Positions 16,154-24,075 of a stretch of DNA of 39,686 bases are shown here, one piece after another. Position 1 is the stretch's first letter; every line of letters begins with the position of its first letter. A program made the translations under genes and the position numbers. The stretch is from Phycisphaerae bacterium (lineage in GTDB: Bacteria > Planctomycetota > Phycisphaerae > UBA1845), in NCBI GenBank assembly GCA_029260115.1, contig JAJDDW010000033.1, forward strand, positions 1-39,686, in the 5' to 3' direction. Under the pieces are notes generated by a model, which did not search any database, was not told the origin of the DNA, and saw nothing but the letters and a program-made list of their open reading frames with translations.

Positions 16154-16870
16154 CTAAATGCCTTCGCCGCCATGTAACCCGCACTCTGTTTTGTCCATAT
16201 CGCTCCAGCGCCCTTTGCGCGAGTATTCGCCAATGGTAGAGCCAGGGACCATCTTGGTACAATGCGTACATCCGACAGTCGGATAGCCTTTTTCGTGCAA
16301 TTCATTATAGGGAACCTTGTTTTCTTGTATGTAGGCCCAGATATCTTCTCGTTCCCATTTCACAAGCGGACTAATCTTAATAAGTTGGTATCGCCAATCC
16401 CACTCGATCATCTTTAGGTTGGCCCGGGTGGCTGACTGACTTCTTCGTAGGCCGGTGATCCAGACATCGACTTCGCCCATGACGGTGTACATAGGGTCAA
16501 CTTTACGAAGTCGGCAACAGAGATCGGGGTCTCGCTCCCAGAGCTTATCGCCAAATTTTTTCGCTTGCTGATCAGGTGTTAAGTCCGTGCCGCGATTTAC
16601 AAAATCTACATGCGGGTATTTCTCGATAAGGGTATCGCGCAATTTGTATGACTCTGGAAAGAAAAACATGGTATCCAGATAAATCACGGTCAGCGGTACA
16701 CCATGCTTTGCGTACATGTCGATTAGCGCGCAGCCTTCCATACCAAACGATGAGGTGAGTACCAGTCGCTGATGGGCGAAACGGGTTAACGTCCAGGCAA
16801 TGAATTCATCAGTCGACATGTCTTCGGTTATCAGCGTAGACAAATCTTTATTAAGAATCGGTAAATTCAC
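16154..16870 (-). CDS. cysH: Adenylylsulfate (APS) reductase, assimilatory, [4Fe-4S] type
   Basis: Thioredoxin-dependent reductase of activated sulfate, giving sulfite. The GTG at 16870 is preferred because GGAG lies 8 nt upstream; GTG at 16879 adds three residues. The protein is 238 residues. Cys118-Cys119 (LCCRLRKV) and Cys201/Cys204 (GCTHC) are the four cluster ligands that distinguish APS-using enzymes from PAPS-using ones. Cys230 in ECGLHGG is the catalytic nucleophile. LTSSFGMEGCALIDM is the nucleotide-binding loop. It heads the operon cysH-hemA-cbiX-cobA/hemD, which supplies sulfite and the siroheme that sulfite reductase needs. Upstream are a terminator and a cysteine-rich leader ORF. 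Confidence 0.95.
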   Translation of the reverse strand: MNLPILNKDLSTLITEDMSTDEFIAWTLTRFAHQRLVLTSSFGMEGCALIDMYAKHGVPLTVIYLDTMFFFPESYKLRDTLIEKYPHVDFVNRGTDLTPDQQAKKFGDKLWERDPDLCCRLRKVDPMYTVMGEVDVWITGLRRSQSATRANLKMIEWDWRYQLIKISPLVKWEREDIWAYIQENKVPYNELHEKGYPTVGCTHCTKMVPGSTIGEYSRKGRWSDMDKTECGLHGGEGI

Positions 16871-16893
16871 TACTGACACTCCGTTTACAATCC

Positions 16894-16927
16894 AACAAAA
16901 AAGCCCACAGGAGCGAACCTGCGGGCT
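16894..16927 (-). terminator. Intrinsic terminator (attenuator) in the cysH leader
   Basis: On the minus strand a 10-bp stem AGCCCGCAGG / CCTGTGGGCT (one G-U pair) closes a 6-nt loop and runs directly into six T, then GTT. The single mismatch that the plus strand would show (A-C) becomes G-U on the minus strand, so it is built to act toward cysH. It ends 23 nt before the cysH start codon and begins 38 nt after the leader ORF stop, so unregulated termination here would silence the operon. Confidence 0.85.
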
Positions 16928-16956
16928 GGTTTGATCAAATGTTCACAATCGCCAAT

Positions 16957-16964
16957 GCCCAGGC
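16957..16964 (-). promoter_or_regulatory. Candidate antiterminator segment GCCTGGGC
   Basis: Directly follows the leader ORF stop codon. Its CCTGGGC can pair with GCCC(GC)AGG, the 5' arm of the terminator (plus-strand 16918-16926), with a 2-nt bulge. A ribosome at the stop codon would cover this segment; one stalled on the Cys codons would leave it free. Pairing is read from sequence; function is inferred. Confidence 0.6.
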
Positions 16965-17057
16965 TCAGCTTGCTCCTCTTGCGAGTATGCAATAACAGCA
17001 ACAACAAGCGCACCTTGACCCACCGGAAACGCGGCATACACGGCCCTGTTCGGCCAT
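16965..17057 (-). CDS. Cysteine-rich leader peptide of the cysH operon (30 aa)
   Basis: ORF of 30 codons starting MAEQGRVCRVSGG and containing the stretch RCACCCCYCIL. Seven of 30 residues are Cys (positions 8, 16, 18-21 and 23), using both TGC and TGT. It ends 38 nt before an intrinsic terminator that precedes cysH. No Shine-Dalgarno is seen, but a TATAAA box lies 7 nt before the ATG, so the mRNA may be leaderless. The layout matches ribosome-mediated attenuation: scarce Cys-tRNA stalls the ribosome on the Cys run, letting an antiterminator form. An overlapping frame reads six Leu codons, but it runs through the terminator and does not fit the operon's role. Confidence 0.75.
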   Translation of the reverse strand: MAEQGRVCRVSGGSRCACCCCYCILARGAS

Positions 17058-17064
17058 CAATCTA

Positions 17065-17070
17065 TTTATA
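17065..17070 (-). promoter_or_regulatory. -10 box of the cysH leader transcript
   Basis: TATAAA on the minus strand, with 7 nt (TAGATTG) to the leader ATG at 17057. A start site at the usual distance would fall on or next to the A of the ATG, giving a leaderless message. A good -35 is not evident (TAACGA or CTAACG at the right distance). Confidence 0.45.
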
Positions 17071-17100
17071 CTTTTAGCTAGACACATCGTTAGGCATGCT

Positions 17101-17645
17101 AGCGATTAGACTGTGAAATGTCAATGAAAATCGGCATGACCTCGAATCTCAGTCTGCACACATTTCCACCCTTTTCATGGACGAAATCCTATAATCGTGG
17201 GCTTGATGATACGTCTTGGAGGATTATACGCCTGCCCTAGCCGCGTGATTTACGTTTTAGAACGGTTCCCGTTTCGCGCTGTGGCCTAATCTTATTCAGC
17301 TTCTAGTTTATCGAAAATGTCCGTCACATGCGCGTCATCGAGACGTATGGCACGAATAATCTAGGCTGCTTTTTGGGATCAGCTCTCCAATATAGATTTA
17401 TCATATCAGAGATCAGTTAGTCGGTGCCCAACGCTATCGGACGCCTTGTGTTTAGTGCCTAACATGCAAACTACTATTCTATCATCAGGAACCGCAGATC
17501 AATCGACGAGACATATGCCAAATCATGGCCATCAGCAGCAGGTGTCGTGACCGCATATGATATGGGTCATCATGTCCGCTGTGCCAAAGACAGATAGCAC
17601 TTTTGAGGCCGATAACCAACATTTTTTCTAATTCAACAAGGGTAG
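17101..17645. other. Intergenic stretch without a clear gene
   Basis: About 545 nt between the cysH leader (minus) and the secreted-protein promoter (plus). A 101-codon minus-strand frame at 17485-17790 crosses into the next gene's signal-peptide region and looks like a shadow. No RNA gene, repeat or domain is recognisable. Confidence 0.4.
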
Positions 17646-17674
17646 TGGAGACTGTCGCGGGCTGGATGTATAAT
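17646..17674 (+). promoter_or_regulatory. Sigma-70-type promoter for the secreted dockerin-like protein
   Basis: TGGAGA, a 17-nt spacer and a perfect TATAAT at 17669-17674. It lies 77 nt before the ATG at 17751, and a GGGAG ribosome-binding site is at 17736-17740. Confidence 0.5.
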
Positions 17675-17750
17675 CGTGAGGCGTTTAGTGGGGAGATAGA
17701 TAGCAGGGGAAAACCGCTTTGATCCATAAGCGGAAGGGAGCCATCCAATA

Positions 17751-20291
17751 ATGTTAAGCCGATCATGCAGATCGTTCGTAGTCTTTCCATGTTGTGCGTT
17801 TTTGACGATCTGTATCGTTGAATTACTCAGTGCCAATCTCATGGCGAAGGCGAAGAGTCCCGATATCGCGGTCGGCATTCATCAAGAGGGATCGCTTACG
17901 CTCACCTTCCATGAGGGTATATTGGATGAACTCGGCTGGAACGTTCCATCCGGAGTTGAGCAAGCATCTGCCAATGAGCCATCGCAGATTATTTTCCCTA
18001 TACTTCCCGGATCTAACCTCCAACTTACAAATCAAGCATCACAATACGACAGACCTCAAGGGGTGATAGATACGCGTGGCGCTTTTTTCCTCAACACGCA
18101 AAAGTCGTTTTACCAAATAGGCACACTTTCAATTGAAGCGCGAGACAATGGCTTTTGGTATGTTACAGCATCTAATCCTGGGAATGCGGATGATACCATC
18201 GAATTTGATTTCTTGCCTGATATAATCGACGAGGATGTCGCGACAGCACGAGCCACGATTACCGGTGAACTTTGCTTAGCGCGAAGCTCGGCTGCGGCGT
18301 TGGGAGCTTCTCGATATCAAGGCACTTGTATAGCCAGTCTTATTGCGGAGTTGGAGTTTATTGAGGAAGGTAAATCGACACGGTTCTCCATCGATAGCTT
18401 CAGTAAAACATCTACCGGCAAAATTTCAGCCAAAGCTGCTGGCGCATGCACGATGGATACTGACTGCGCCGCTGGACAAGTCTGCGATTTGAGTGAAGGA
18501 ACATGCAAAAATGGTCCCGATTTGATTGTTTTTGATCTTCAAAACTTAATAAAGAATGGAAGAGATGATGCGCTAGGAATAACCTCATTTTCGATAGGCA
18601 CTACAAGTTGTAATATCGGAGATATGCCAGCTGCTTGGTTTAGTCGCGAAGACGGTCCACAGGACGAACAGCGACATCCAGTCATCGCACAAAACGTGTA
18701 TCGCTACAACGAAGAGCGACTGGATGGCAACGGTATCGTGATCCGACCTAGCAGCCTTGAGCAAATCGGGATGAGTTGGGTGAAACACGGATTTGCATCC
18801 GGTTCGGGTGGTCTGTGTAATGCGCCCGGTACGTTCTGCGATATTAGTGCTGGCGTAAATTACCTAGGCGTCAACTGCTCCGATTCCTATTCGGCGACCT
18901 TAAACGGCTTTCAAGGTAATCTTGGCCCTCGTTATGAGGTGAATCCCGTCACAGGTTTGTTTGCCTGTTGGGACCAGCGCGATGCCATAAGCAATGATTG
19001 CACCCCTGCGCCAGATTTATGCTTTCCGTGCAGCAGCAACGTAGATTCGCCCACTACCATTACGCGACGTATACAACTCCACGATGACGATCTCAGTCCA
19101 GCCCTGAACCCCAACAGCCATTACATAGCCGAGGGGCATTACGTTTCAGCTGACGACGCGAACGCGCAGAATGACGACAACAATATTTCGTATCGGGAAT
19201 ATGCACTAAGCGAATCAATTCCAACGTTTTTTAATTTTTCTTCGATTAGCCTGACGCCTACGCAACAGATGAAGTCTGCTATCCAGGCTTGGCAAGATTT
19301 TGACCCATCTGTAGACATTCAAGCGGTTGACGTGGTCAACGATGGTCGATTCTTAGTCGCGGCTAAGGCAACCGCCATCGGTGACGGAACGTGGCACTAC
19401 GAATACGCCATCCAAAATATGAATTCCGACCGTAGCGGACGCGCCTTTTCGGTGCCCATACCATCCGGCGCCACGGTTCTGAGTACAGGCTTTCATGACA
19501 TTGATTCCCACTCCAACTCACCTTATAGCAGCGTCGATTGGACGTCCCTAGAAACAAGCGGATCACTTCAATGGTCCACAGATACACAGGCCATTGATCC
19601 ATTCGCGAATGCGCTGCGCTGGGGTACGGCCTATAATTTCCGTTTTGTTTCAGATACTTGTCCGACGACCGGCGATGCCACACTGGGCCTGTTCAAGCCG
19701 CTCGGGGGAGATCCGGATAGTGTGCTCGTCACTACTATTATTCCTAGCGACTGCGCAACGTGTGAAGCAGCTATCACACTGAATACGTCTGACCCAGCAG
19801 CCGGTTTTGTTGATGTATTGCAGCCAACCGAACCTGATGGCTCTAACGTGACAGGCGTTCACTCGATTGAGTATACTTTTAATGACTTCCCAGGCTGCGT
19901 CACGCCTATGCCTGGTGATTTCGCGACGTTGCAGGTGGGCGGAATGGGCATCGCCCCAACACCAGACACGGCTGAGAAGCAGCTTGGCGGAGAAATTCGA
20001 GTTGCACTATCTGCCCCGATTAATCCTGGTGCTCGAACGACGATCACGCACACACTAAGCGGTATCGGAGTCGAACTAGGCTTCCTACCCGGAGATGTCG
20101 ATCGCGATGGCACGACGAACCCCAACGACCTTATCGCATTGGCTATATCGTTAGACAGCTTATCGTTGCCATTAACAGACAGCGATATGGACCGCAATGG
20201 CAACACCAGCGCGGCTGACCTATTACGCCTAGTGGATCTTCTTCAGGGCGCAGGCATATACGAGGTATGGGACGGTAGTAGCCTACCATAA
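17751..20291 (+). CDS. Large secreted protein with C-terminal dockerin-like repeats
   Basis: Exported protein of 846 residues. The N-terminus is a signal peptide (about residues 1-34, hydrophobic core FVVFPCCAFLTICIVELL). The body is Cys-bearing and strand-rich; it contains a Cys-rich motif CTMDTDCAAGQVCDLSEGTC near residue 227 and the segment NALRWGTAYNFRFVSDTCP, which I associate with Phycisphaerae secreted proteins. The C-terminus (about 780-835) has two Ca-binding EF-hand-like loops, GDVDRDGTTNPNDLIALA and DSDMDRNGNTSAADLLRLVDLL, the classic dockerin type I layout. No catalytic domain is recognised. In planctomycetes such tails are common on surface proteins without true cellulosomes. It has its own promoter and no operon partner. 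Confidence 0.85.
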   Translation: MLSRSCRSFVVFPCCAFLTICIVELLSANLMAKAKSPDIAVGIHQEGSLTLTFHEGILDELGWNVPSGVEQASANEPSQIIFPILPGSNLQLTNQASQYDRPQGVIDTRGAFFLNTQKSFYQIGTLSIEARDNGFWYVTASNPGNADDTIEFDFLPDIIDEDVATARATITGELCLARSSAAALGASRYQGTCIASLIAELEFIEEGKSTRFSIDSFSKTSTGKISAKAAGACTMDTDCAAGQVCDLSEGTCKNGPDLIVFDLQNLIKNGRDDALGITSFSIGTTSCNIGDMPAAWFSREDGPQDEQRHPVIAQNVYRYNEERLDGNGIVIRPSSLEQIGMSWVKHGFASGSGGLCNAPGTFCDISAGVNYLGVNCSDSYSATLNGFQGNLGPRYEVNPVTGLFACWDQRDAISNDCTPAPDLCFPCSSNVDSPTTITRRIQLHDDDLSPALNPNSHYIAEGHYVSADDANAQNDDNNISYREYALSESIPTFFNFSSISLTPTQQMKSAIQAWQDFDPSVDIQAVDVVNDGRFLVAAKATAIGDGTWHYEYAIQNMNSDRSGRAFSVPIPSGATVLSTGFHDIDSHSNSPYSSVDWTSLETSGSLQWSTDTQAIDPFANALRWGTAYNFRFVSDTCPTTGDATLGLFKPLGGDPDSVLVTTIIPSDCATCEAAITLNTSDPAAGFVDVLQPTEPDGSNVTGVHSIEYTFNDFPGCVTPMPGDFATLQVGGMGIAPTPDTAEKQLGGEIRVALSAPINPGARTTITHTLSGIGVELGFLPGDVDRDGTTNPNDLIALAISLDSLSLPLTDSDMDRNGNTSAADLLRLVDLLQGAGIYEVWDGSSLP

Positions 20292-20297
20292 ACGCGG

Positions 20298-20594
20298 TTA
20301 GATAAAGTAATCAACACGGTACGAGCGGCCTTCGCATCCAGCAGATCGAAACTCGACCAAGGCTGTGGCACGAAAATCATTCGTCCGCGCATCGCCATTG
20401 TGCATGCCGAAAATTTCGTAGTAGCCATAGGCATCAGCGTAGGTGGACCAGCTACGCTGCACAAAATGATTCTCATGTTGCCGGCTAACTTTCAGCCTTT
20501 CGTATTGATTCAGCACATACCGGCGGATATCACCAGGCCACTCGCCAAGCGATAAGCCTAGCCCAAATCCCAGACACGCTCGTCCGCCTATCAA
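20298..20594 (-). CDS. Hypothetical protein, possibly a gene remnant
   Basis: Open frame of 98 codons whose translation looks protein-like (RSWSTYADAYGYYEIFGMHNGD, TNDFRATALVEFR, ending GRSYRVDYFI). It has no good start: the only candidate near the 5' end is TTG at 20594, with a stop codon 27 nt further upstream and no ribosome-binding site. It converges on the secreted-protein gene, ending 6 nt from that stop. It may be a real small gene or the 3' remnant of a longer one. No family recognised. Confidence 0.4.
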   Translation of the reverse strand: MIGGRACLGFGLGLSLGEWPGDIRRYVLNQYERLKVSRQHENHFVQRSWSTYADAYGYYEIFGMHNGDARTNDFRATALVEFRSAGCEGRSYRVDYFI

Positions 20595-20634
20595 GCCAGA
20601 CTGCTGCTACGGCTTTGGCACGCGGGCGTGCTAA

Positions 20635-20961
20635 TTACATCGCGGCGAGCATCTCTTCCATCGCGGGGCCGAGGTCTTTGCCCATGCAATCACCCACGTG
20701 CTTAGCTTTTTCGCATCCCGCATGCAGCACCTGCTTTGCTTCGTCATGTCGACCAAGTTTAAGGAGGGCCTGCCCGAGCATGTGATAGGTGGCTAAATGT
20801 TCGGTATCTTTTTCGTTAGTGAACTGTAGGTGCCCTACCGCCTCGACTATAGCTTCGTCGCTTCCCTCTCGAAACAACGCCTGCCCAAGTGCGAAACGAC
20901 TCAATGGATCATTTTCATCGATCGCAACCAGCTTTCGCAATTTAGTTATATCTAAGCCCAT
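20635..20961 (-). CDS. Small TPR-like protein
   Basis: Protein of 108 residues with tetratricopeptide-like helices: DPLSRFALGQALFREGSDEAIVEAVGHLQF and HLATYHMLGQALLKLGRHDEAKQVLHAGCEKA. The ATG at 20961 is chosen because AGGAG lies 5 nt before it; the in-frame ATG at 20976 overlaps that site. Two TPR units imply a protein-binding role. It lies 34 nt downstream of the ABC-F gene on the same strand and is probably co-transcribed with it. The C-terminus ends KDLGPAMEEMLAAM. Confidence 0.75.
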   Translation of the reverse strand: MGLDITKLRKLVAIDENDPLSRFALGQALFREGSDEAIVEAVGHLQFTNEKDTEHLATYHMLGQALLKLGRHDEAKQVLHAGCEKAKHVGDCMGKDLGPAMEEMLAAM

Positions 20962-20995
20962 ACTATCTCCTGCCATGATTAAATGATTTTGATGT

Positions 20996-22939
20996 TTACG
21001 CGTCCGCCCGTTCTTGCCAAGCTTGATCTAAGACTGAAAACTCCGCTTCCAAGGCGGTCAACTCTTCTTGAAGTTCGCCTAACATGTCTGGGTTTTTATG
21101 GACATCTGCGTCGCCAAAACGTGCGTTTAGCTGCGCGATAGCCACCTCTTTTTCCATCACCATCGCTTCCAACTGATCGCCCGTAAGATGGTCGTATTGT
21201 GCGGTTAACCTAATCTTGGGATCGGACTTAGCCACGGCTGATTTACGATTTTTCTTAGTTGCCGCATTACCTTTCCCGGACGACGATTGCTTAGCCTGCG
21301 CCGCCAGCTTGGCTTTCTTCTCGTCTATCTGCGCTACGCACTCCGAATAATTCCCCACTAAATTTTCGTAGCCATCCACGCGGAAGACGAGCATGCGCGA
21401 AGCGATTTGATCCAAAAAATAGCGGTCATGGCTAACGACAATAATTGTTCCAGGAAAATCCTGAAGCGTTCGCTCTAGCGCTTCTCGGGATGCGATGTCC
21501 AAGTGATTGGTCGGCTCGTCCAGGATGAGCAAGTCAGGCTGTTCCAGGATGAGCGAAGCTAATCGCACCCGCGACTGCTCTCCACCGGACAGTAATCCCA
21601 TTGGTTTGAAAACGTCTTGCCCACTAAAGAGAAACTGGCCCATGAACGTGCGGGCAGCCTCCTCGGTTAGCTGAGATTTTACGGAGCGAATCTCCTCTAT
21701 CATGGTACGTTTTGGGTCAAGATGAAACGATTCCTGGCTGAAGTATCCAATAGAAACTTTCTGCTCGTAACTAAGCGTTCCTTCGGTGGGCGTGAGCTGG
21801 GATATCAAGATGCGTAGCAGCGTCGTCTTCCCGCACCCATTCGCCCCGGTAATGCCAAGTCGCTCACTGCCGTAAAGCTGAAAAGAAAGATCGGAAAACA
21901 AGGGCGCCAACTTGTCATAAGAAAAAGCTAGCTCGTCGCATCGCAACACAACGCCGCTATCGTGGGTCTGGCTTGTACGAAATGCGATGCGGGCAGACCG
22001 CTTGCTCTTGTCTACTTCAGTGACAAATTCACCCTCACCGAGCCGACGATTAAGCCTTGTGCGCCGCCCTTGAGCCTCCTTGGTCCGCTGCCCGGAAAGG
22101 TGCTTTGCGATGAAAGCTCTTTCTTTTTCGATAAATGTTTTATCTTTTTCAAACTGGCGTTCTTGCGTGAGTAAACGGAGCTCTTTGGTACTTGCAAACG
22201 CGGAATAATTCCCCGTAAAGCTGTTCGTCTTGCCATTCTCTAATTCGACAATACGTGTACATACCCGGTCCAGCAAATAACGATCATGGGAAACGACCAT
22301 CGCACCGCCAGGATGCCTGCCCAGGTAATATTCCAGCCAGCGCACCGCGTCGATGTCCAGGTGATTCGTCGGCTCATCTAGCAATAGAAAGGAACTGTCC
22401 GTCAGCAGCAATCTCGCCAATGCAGCCCGACATCGCTGCCCACCGGAGAATTCGCTCATCTTTCGACCATATTCCGCCAGGGAGAATCCCAGCCCGCCAA
22501 GAACTTCGTGAAGTTTTGCCTCAAATTTCTCGCCGCCGCTGGCGATAAACTTATGATGCACCTTATCATAAGATTTCATCAGCTCAGCCATGCGCCCATC
22601 GTCGTCGCACTCACCCATTTCCTCGGATATGGTCTGAAGCTTATGCTCCAAGGCAAGCAACTCCTCAAATGCGACGGCTACCTCGTCATGCAGCGTGCGC
22701 TTCAAGTCGAGCACAGGCTCTTGGGCAAGCAGACCGACGCTCAGGCCTCTCGCCTGGATAATATCGCCGGTGTCCGGCTTATCCATCCCGGCCAACATAC
22801 GAAGAAGGGTTGTTTTACCCGACCCGTTAGCCCCGATCAGACCGACAATATCTCCTGTTTCGACTTCAAAAGTTGCACCATCAAGGACCACTTGAGTCCC
22901 AAATTGCCGCGTCACATTGTTAATCGCAAGAATGGCCAT
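20996..22939 (-). CDS. ABC-F family ATPase (Uup/EttA-like)
   Basis: Soluble protein of 647 residues with two ABC ATPase domains and no membrane segments, the ABC-F pattern of ribosome-associated factors. Domain 1: Walker A GLIGANGSGKTTLL, signature FSGGQRCRAALARLL, Walker B FLLLDEPTNHLDID. Domain 2: GITGANGCGKTTLL, LSGGEQSRVRLASLIL, LLILDEPTNHLDI. A charged linker of about 80 residues between them (RQFEKDKTFIEKERAFIAKHL) is the P-site-tRNA-interaction motif. A Lys-rich stretch and a predicted C-terminal coiled coil (LEAMVMEKEVAIAQLNARF to the end) resemble Uup. The probable role is in ribosome or translation quality control. Confidence 0.92.
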   Translation of the reverse strand: MAILAINNVTRQFGTQVVLDGATFEVETGDIVGLIGANGSGKTTLLRMLAGMDKPDTGDIIQARGLSVGLLAQEPVLDLKRTLHDEVAVAFEELLALEHKLQTISEEMGECDDDGRMAELMKSYDKVHHKFIASGGEKFEAKLHEVLGGLGFSLAEYGRKMSEFSGGQRCRAALARLLLTDSSFLLLDEPTNHLDIDAVRWLEYYLGRHPGGAMVVSHDRYLLDRVCTRIVELENGKTNSFTGNYSAFASTKELRLLTQERQFEKDKTFIEKERAFIAKHLSGQRTKEAQGRRTRLNRRLGEGEFVTEVDKSKRSARIAFRTSQTHDSGVVLRCDELAFSYDKLAPLFSDLSFQLYGSERLGITGANGCGKTTLLRILISQLTPTEGTLSYEQKVSIGYFSQESFHLDPKRTMIEEIRSVKSQLTEEAARTFMGQFLFSGQDVFKPMGLLSGGEQSRVRLASLILEQPDLLILDEPTNHLDIASREALERTLQDFPGTIIVVSHDRYFLDQIASRMLVFRVDGYENLVGNYSECVAQIDEKKAKLAAQAKQSSSGKGNAATKKNRKSAVAKSDPKIRLTAQYDHLTGDQLEAMVMEKEVAIAQLNARFGDADVHKNPDMLGELQEELTALEAEFSVLDQAWQERADA

Positions 22940-23022
22940 GCGTGCATGATAGACAAATTTTCGGGCAATGGAAAACGTCGTCAGCCAATAAATAAGTCTC
23001 GTGAGTTTTGTGCTAGCGGGCG

Positions 23023-23051
23023 TTGCGAGATAACGGTGAGTCAGTTAGAAT
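23023..23051 (+). promoter_or_regulatory. Promoter of tRNA-Leu
   Basis: TTGCGA, a 17-nt spacer and TAGAAT at 23046-23051. The expected start site is about 7 nt before the mature tRNA 5' end at 23065. Confidence 0.6.
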
Positions 23052-23064
23052 CCGCGACCACTAA

Positions 23065-23150
23065 GCCCGGGTGGCGGAATTGGCAGACGCGCAAGCTTGA
23101 GGTGCTTGTGTCTAATTACGGACGTGCTGGTTCGAATCCAGTTCCGGGCA
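23065..23150 (+). tRNA. tRNA-Leu (GAG)
   Basis: Complete class II tRNA of 86 nt. The acceptor stem GCCCGGG pairs with TCCGGGC (one G-T), discriminator A at 23150. Anticodon GAG lies in CTTGAGG. The long variable arm (TGTCTAATTACGGAC region) and T arm CTGGTTCGAATCCAG are present. CCA is not encoded. Confidence 0.95.
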
Positions 23151-23204
23151 ATAGTGGCCCCTTCCTGTGGGCTTCAACGAACCGATTCTTGTCGAGGTAG
23201 CACT

Positions 23205-23729
23205 GTGAGCATAGCACCCTCGCCTAAACCCCAGCCACTTAGCTTGATCCCCTTTGATAACCTCTACGCACCGACCATAGCCAGCTGGATTCCTGACGAT
23301 CGGCAGCTTGCTTGGCTCGCACCCAGCACCCAGCCTCCACTCACTGCGGCGAAGGTCGTCGGTTGGGTACGACCGCATGGCCGGCGGTTATTGGGAGCCA
23401 TTAAATCAAACCCGCTGCCAATCGCATATGGCGAGCTTAATCCCATGATGAAGGAACCAGGCCATCTTTGGGTCGGTCACGTCGTGATTGATCCTCTCTA
23501 TCGACATCGCGGGCTGGGGCGTCATTTTGTCGATGCTATTTGTCAGACGGGCTGGCATGAAATGGGCGCGGACCGAATTTCGCTCATCGTCTTTCCAGAT
23601 AATCTACCAGCTATCAGATGTTATTTACGGGTAGGATTTTGCGAGATTGGTGAAGAGCATCACGCTTTCGGCGGTCATGGCCCGCGAAGACGTTTGCTGC
23701 GTCTGGAAATCAAGAATCCGCTGGTGTAA
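23205..23729 (+). CDS. GNAT-family N-acetyltransferase
   Basis: Acetyltransferase of 174 residues. The GTG at 23205 is preferred, with GAGG at 23194-23197, 7 nt upstream; the open frame further upstream overlaps the tRNA. The GNAT core is clear: GHVVIDPLYRHRGLGRHFVDAIC is the acetyl-CoA pyrophosphate loop (R-x-x-G-x-G), then ISLIVFPDNLPAIRCYLRVGFCEIGE is the terminal NxxAxxxYxxxGF motif. Substrate is not apparent. It starts 54 nt after tRNA-Leu and could share its transcript. Confidence 0.85.
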   Translation: MSIAPSPKPQPLSLIPFDNLYAPTIASWIPDDRQLAWLAPSTQPPLTAAKVVGWVRPHGRRLLGAIKSNPLPIAYGELNPMMKEPGHLWVGHVVIDPLYRHRGLGRHFVDAICQTGWHEMGADRISLIVFPDNLPAIRCYLRVGFCEIGEEHHAFGGHGPRRRLLRLEIKNPLV

Positions 23730-23762
23730 CGAGAATTACGCTCACTAATACAGACCCGGCCA

Positions 23763-23969
23763 CTAATTCGTGTTCGGCGTTTCAACAGCGATAGCAGCGA
23801 AAAAACCATCGACGAAGCCATTGATTACATCCGTTACGCCGCTTTCGACTAGTGGCAGCGCCGCCTCACGGAAGTCACGCCCAGACGCACAACCTGTCCC
23901 ACCGTACACATTGAACATAGCTAGACTTGCCATTGCAGCCGTCCAGCGTCGTACGCGTCTATTGTTCAT
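23763..23969 (-). CDS. Small exported lipoprotein-like protein
   Basis: Protein of 68 residues with a basic N-terminus (MNNRRVRRW), a hydrophobic segment (TAAMASLAMFNVYGG) and a Cys at about residue 27 (GGTGCASGRDF), compatible with a lipobox. The mature part, REAALPLVESGVTDVINGFVDGFFAAIAVE, matches in my recollection short lipoproteins common in Phycisphaerae genomes; this cannot be checked here. It lies about 30 nt from the convergent GNAT gene. No function known. Confidence 0.6.
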   Translation of the reverse strand: MNNRRVRRWTAAMASLAMFNVYGGTGCASGRDFREAALPLVESGVTDVINGFVDGFFAAIAVETPNTN

Positions 23970-24075
23970 AGCTAATCAACCAAAACCAGAGGAAATCGTC
24001 ATGGGCCTAGCACAAAACGTAGCCACTCACCTGCCCCGTTCATCGGCGCGCGCAGGGCGCAGAGGTGAGTCGGGT

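Noticed and set aside
16880..17010. Poly-leucine reading frame (six Leu codons in a row) overlapping the Cys leader on the minus strand
   Set aside because: It has only a GTG start, runs through the terminator hairpin, and leucine has no link with cysH; the Cys frame ends before the terminator and fits the operon.
16894..17070. SAM riboswitch or T-box upstream of cysH
   Set aside because: No conserved riboswitch core or T-box sequence is visible; the region is explained by the leader ORF and terminator.
17485..17790. Minus-strand ORF of 101 codons
   Set aside because: Overlaps the RBS and signal peptide of the secreted protein and has no recognisable motif or RBS.
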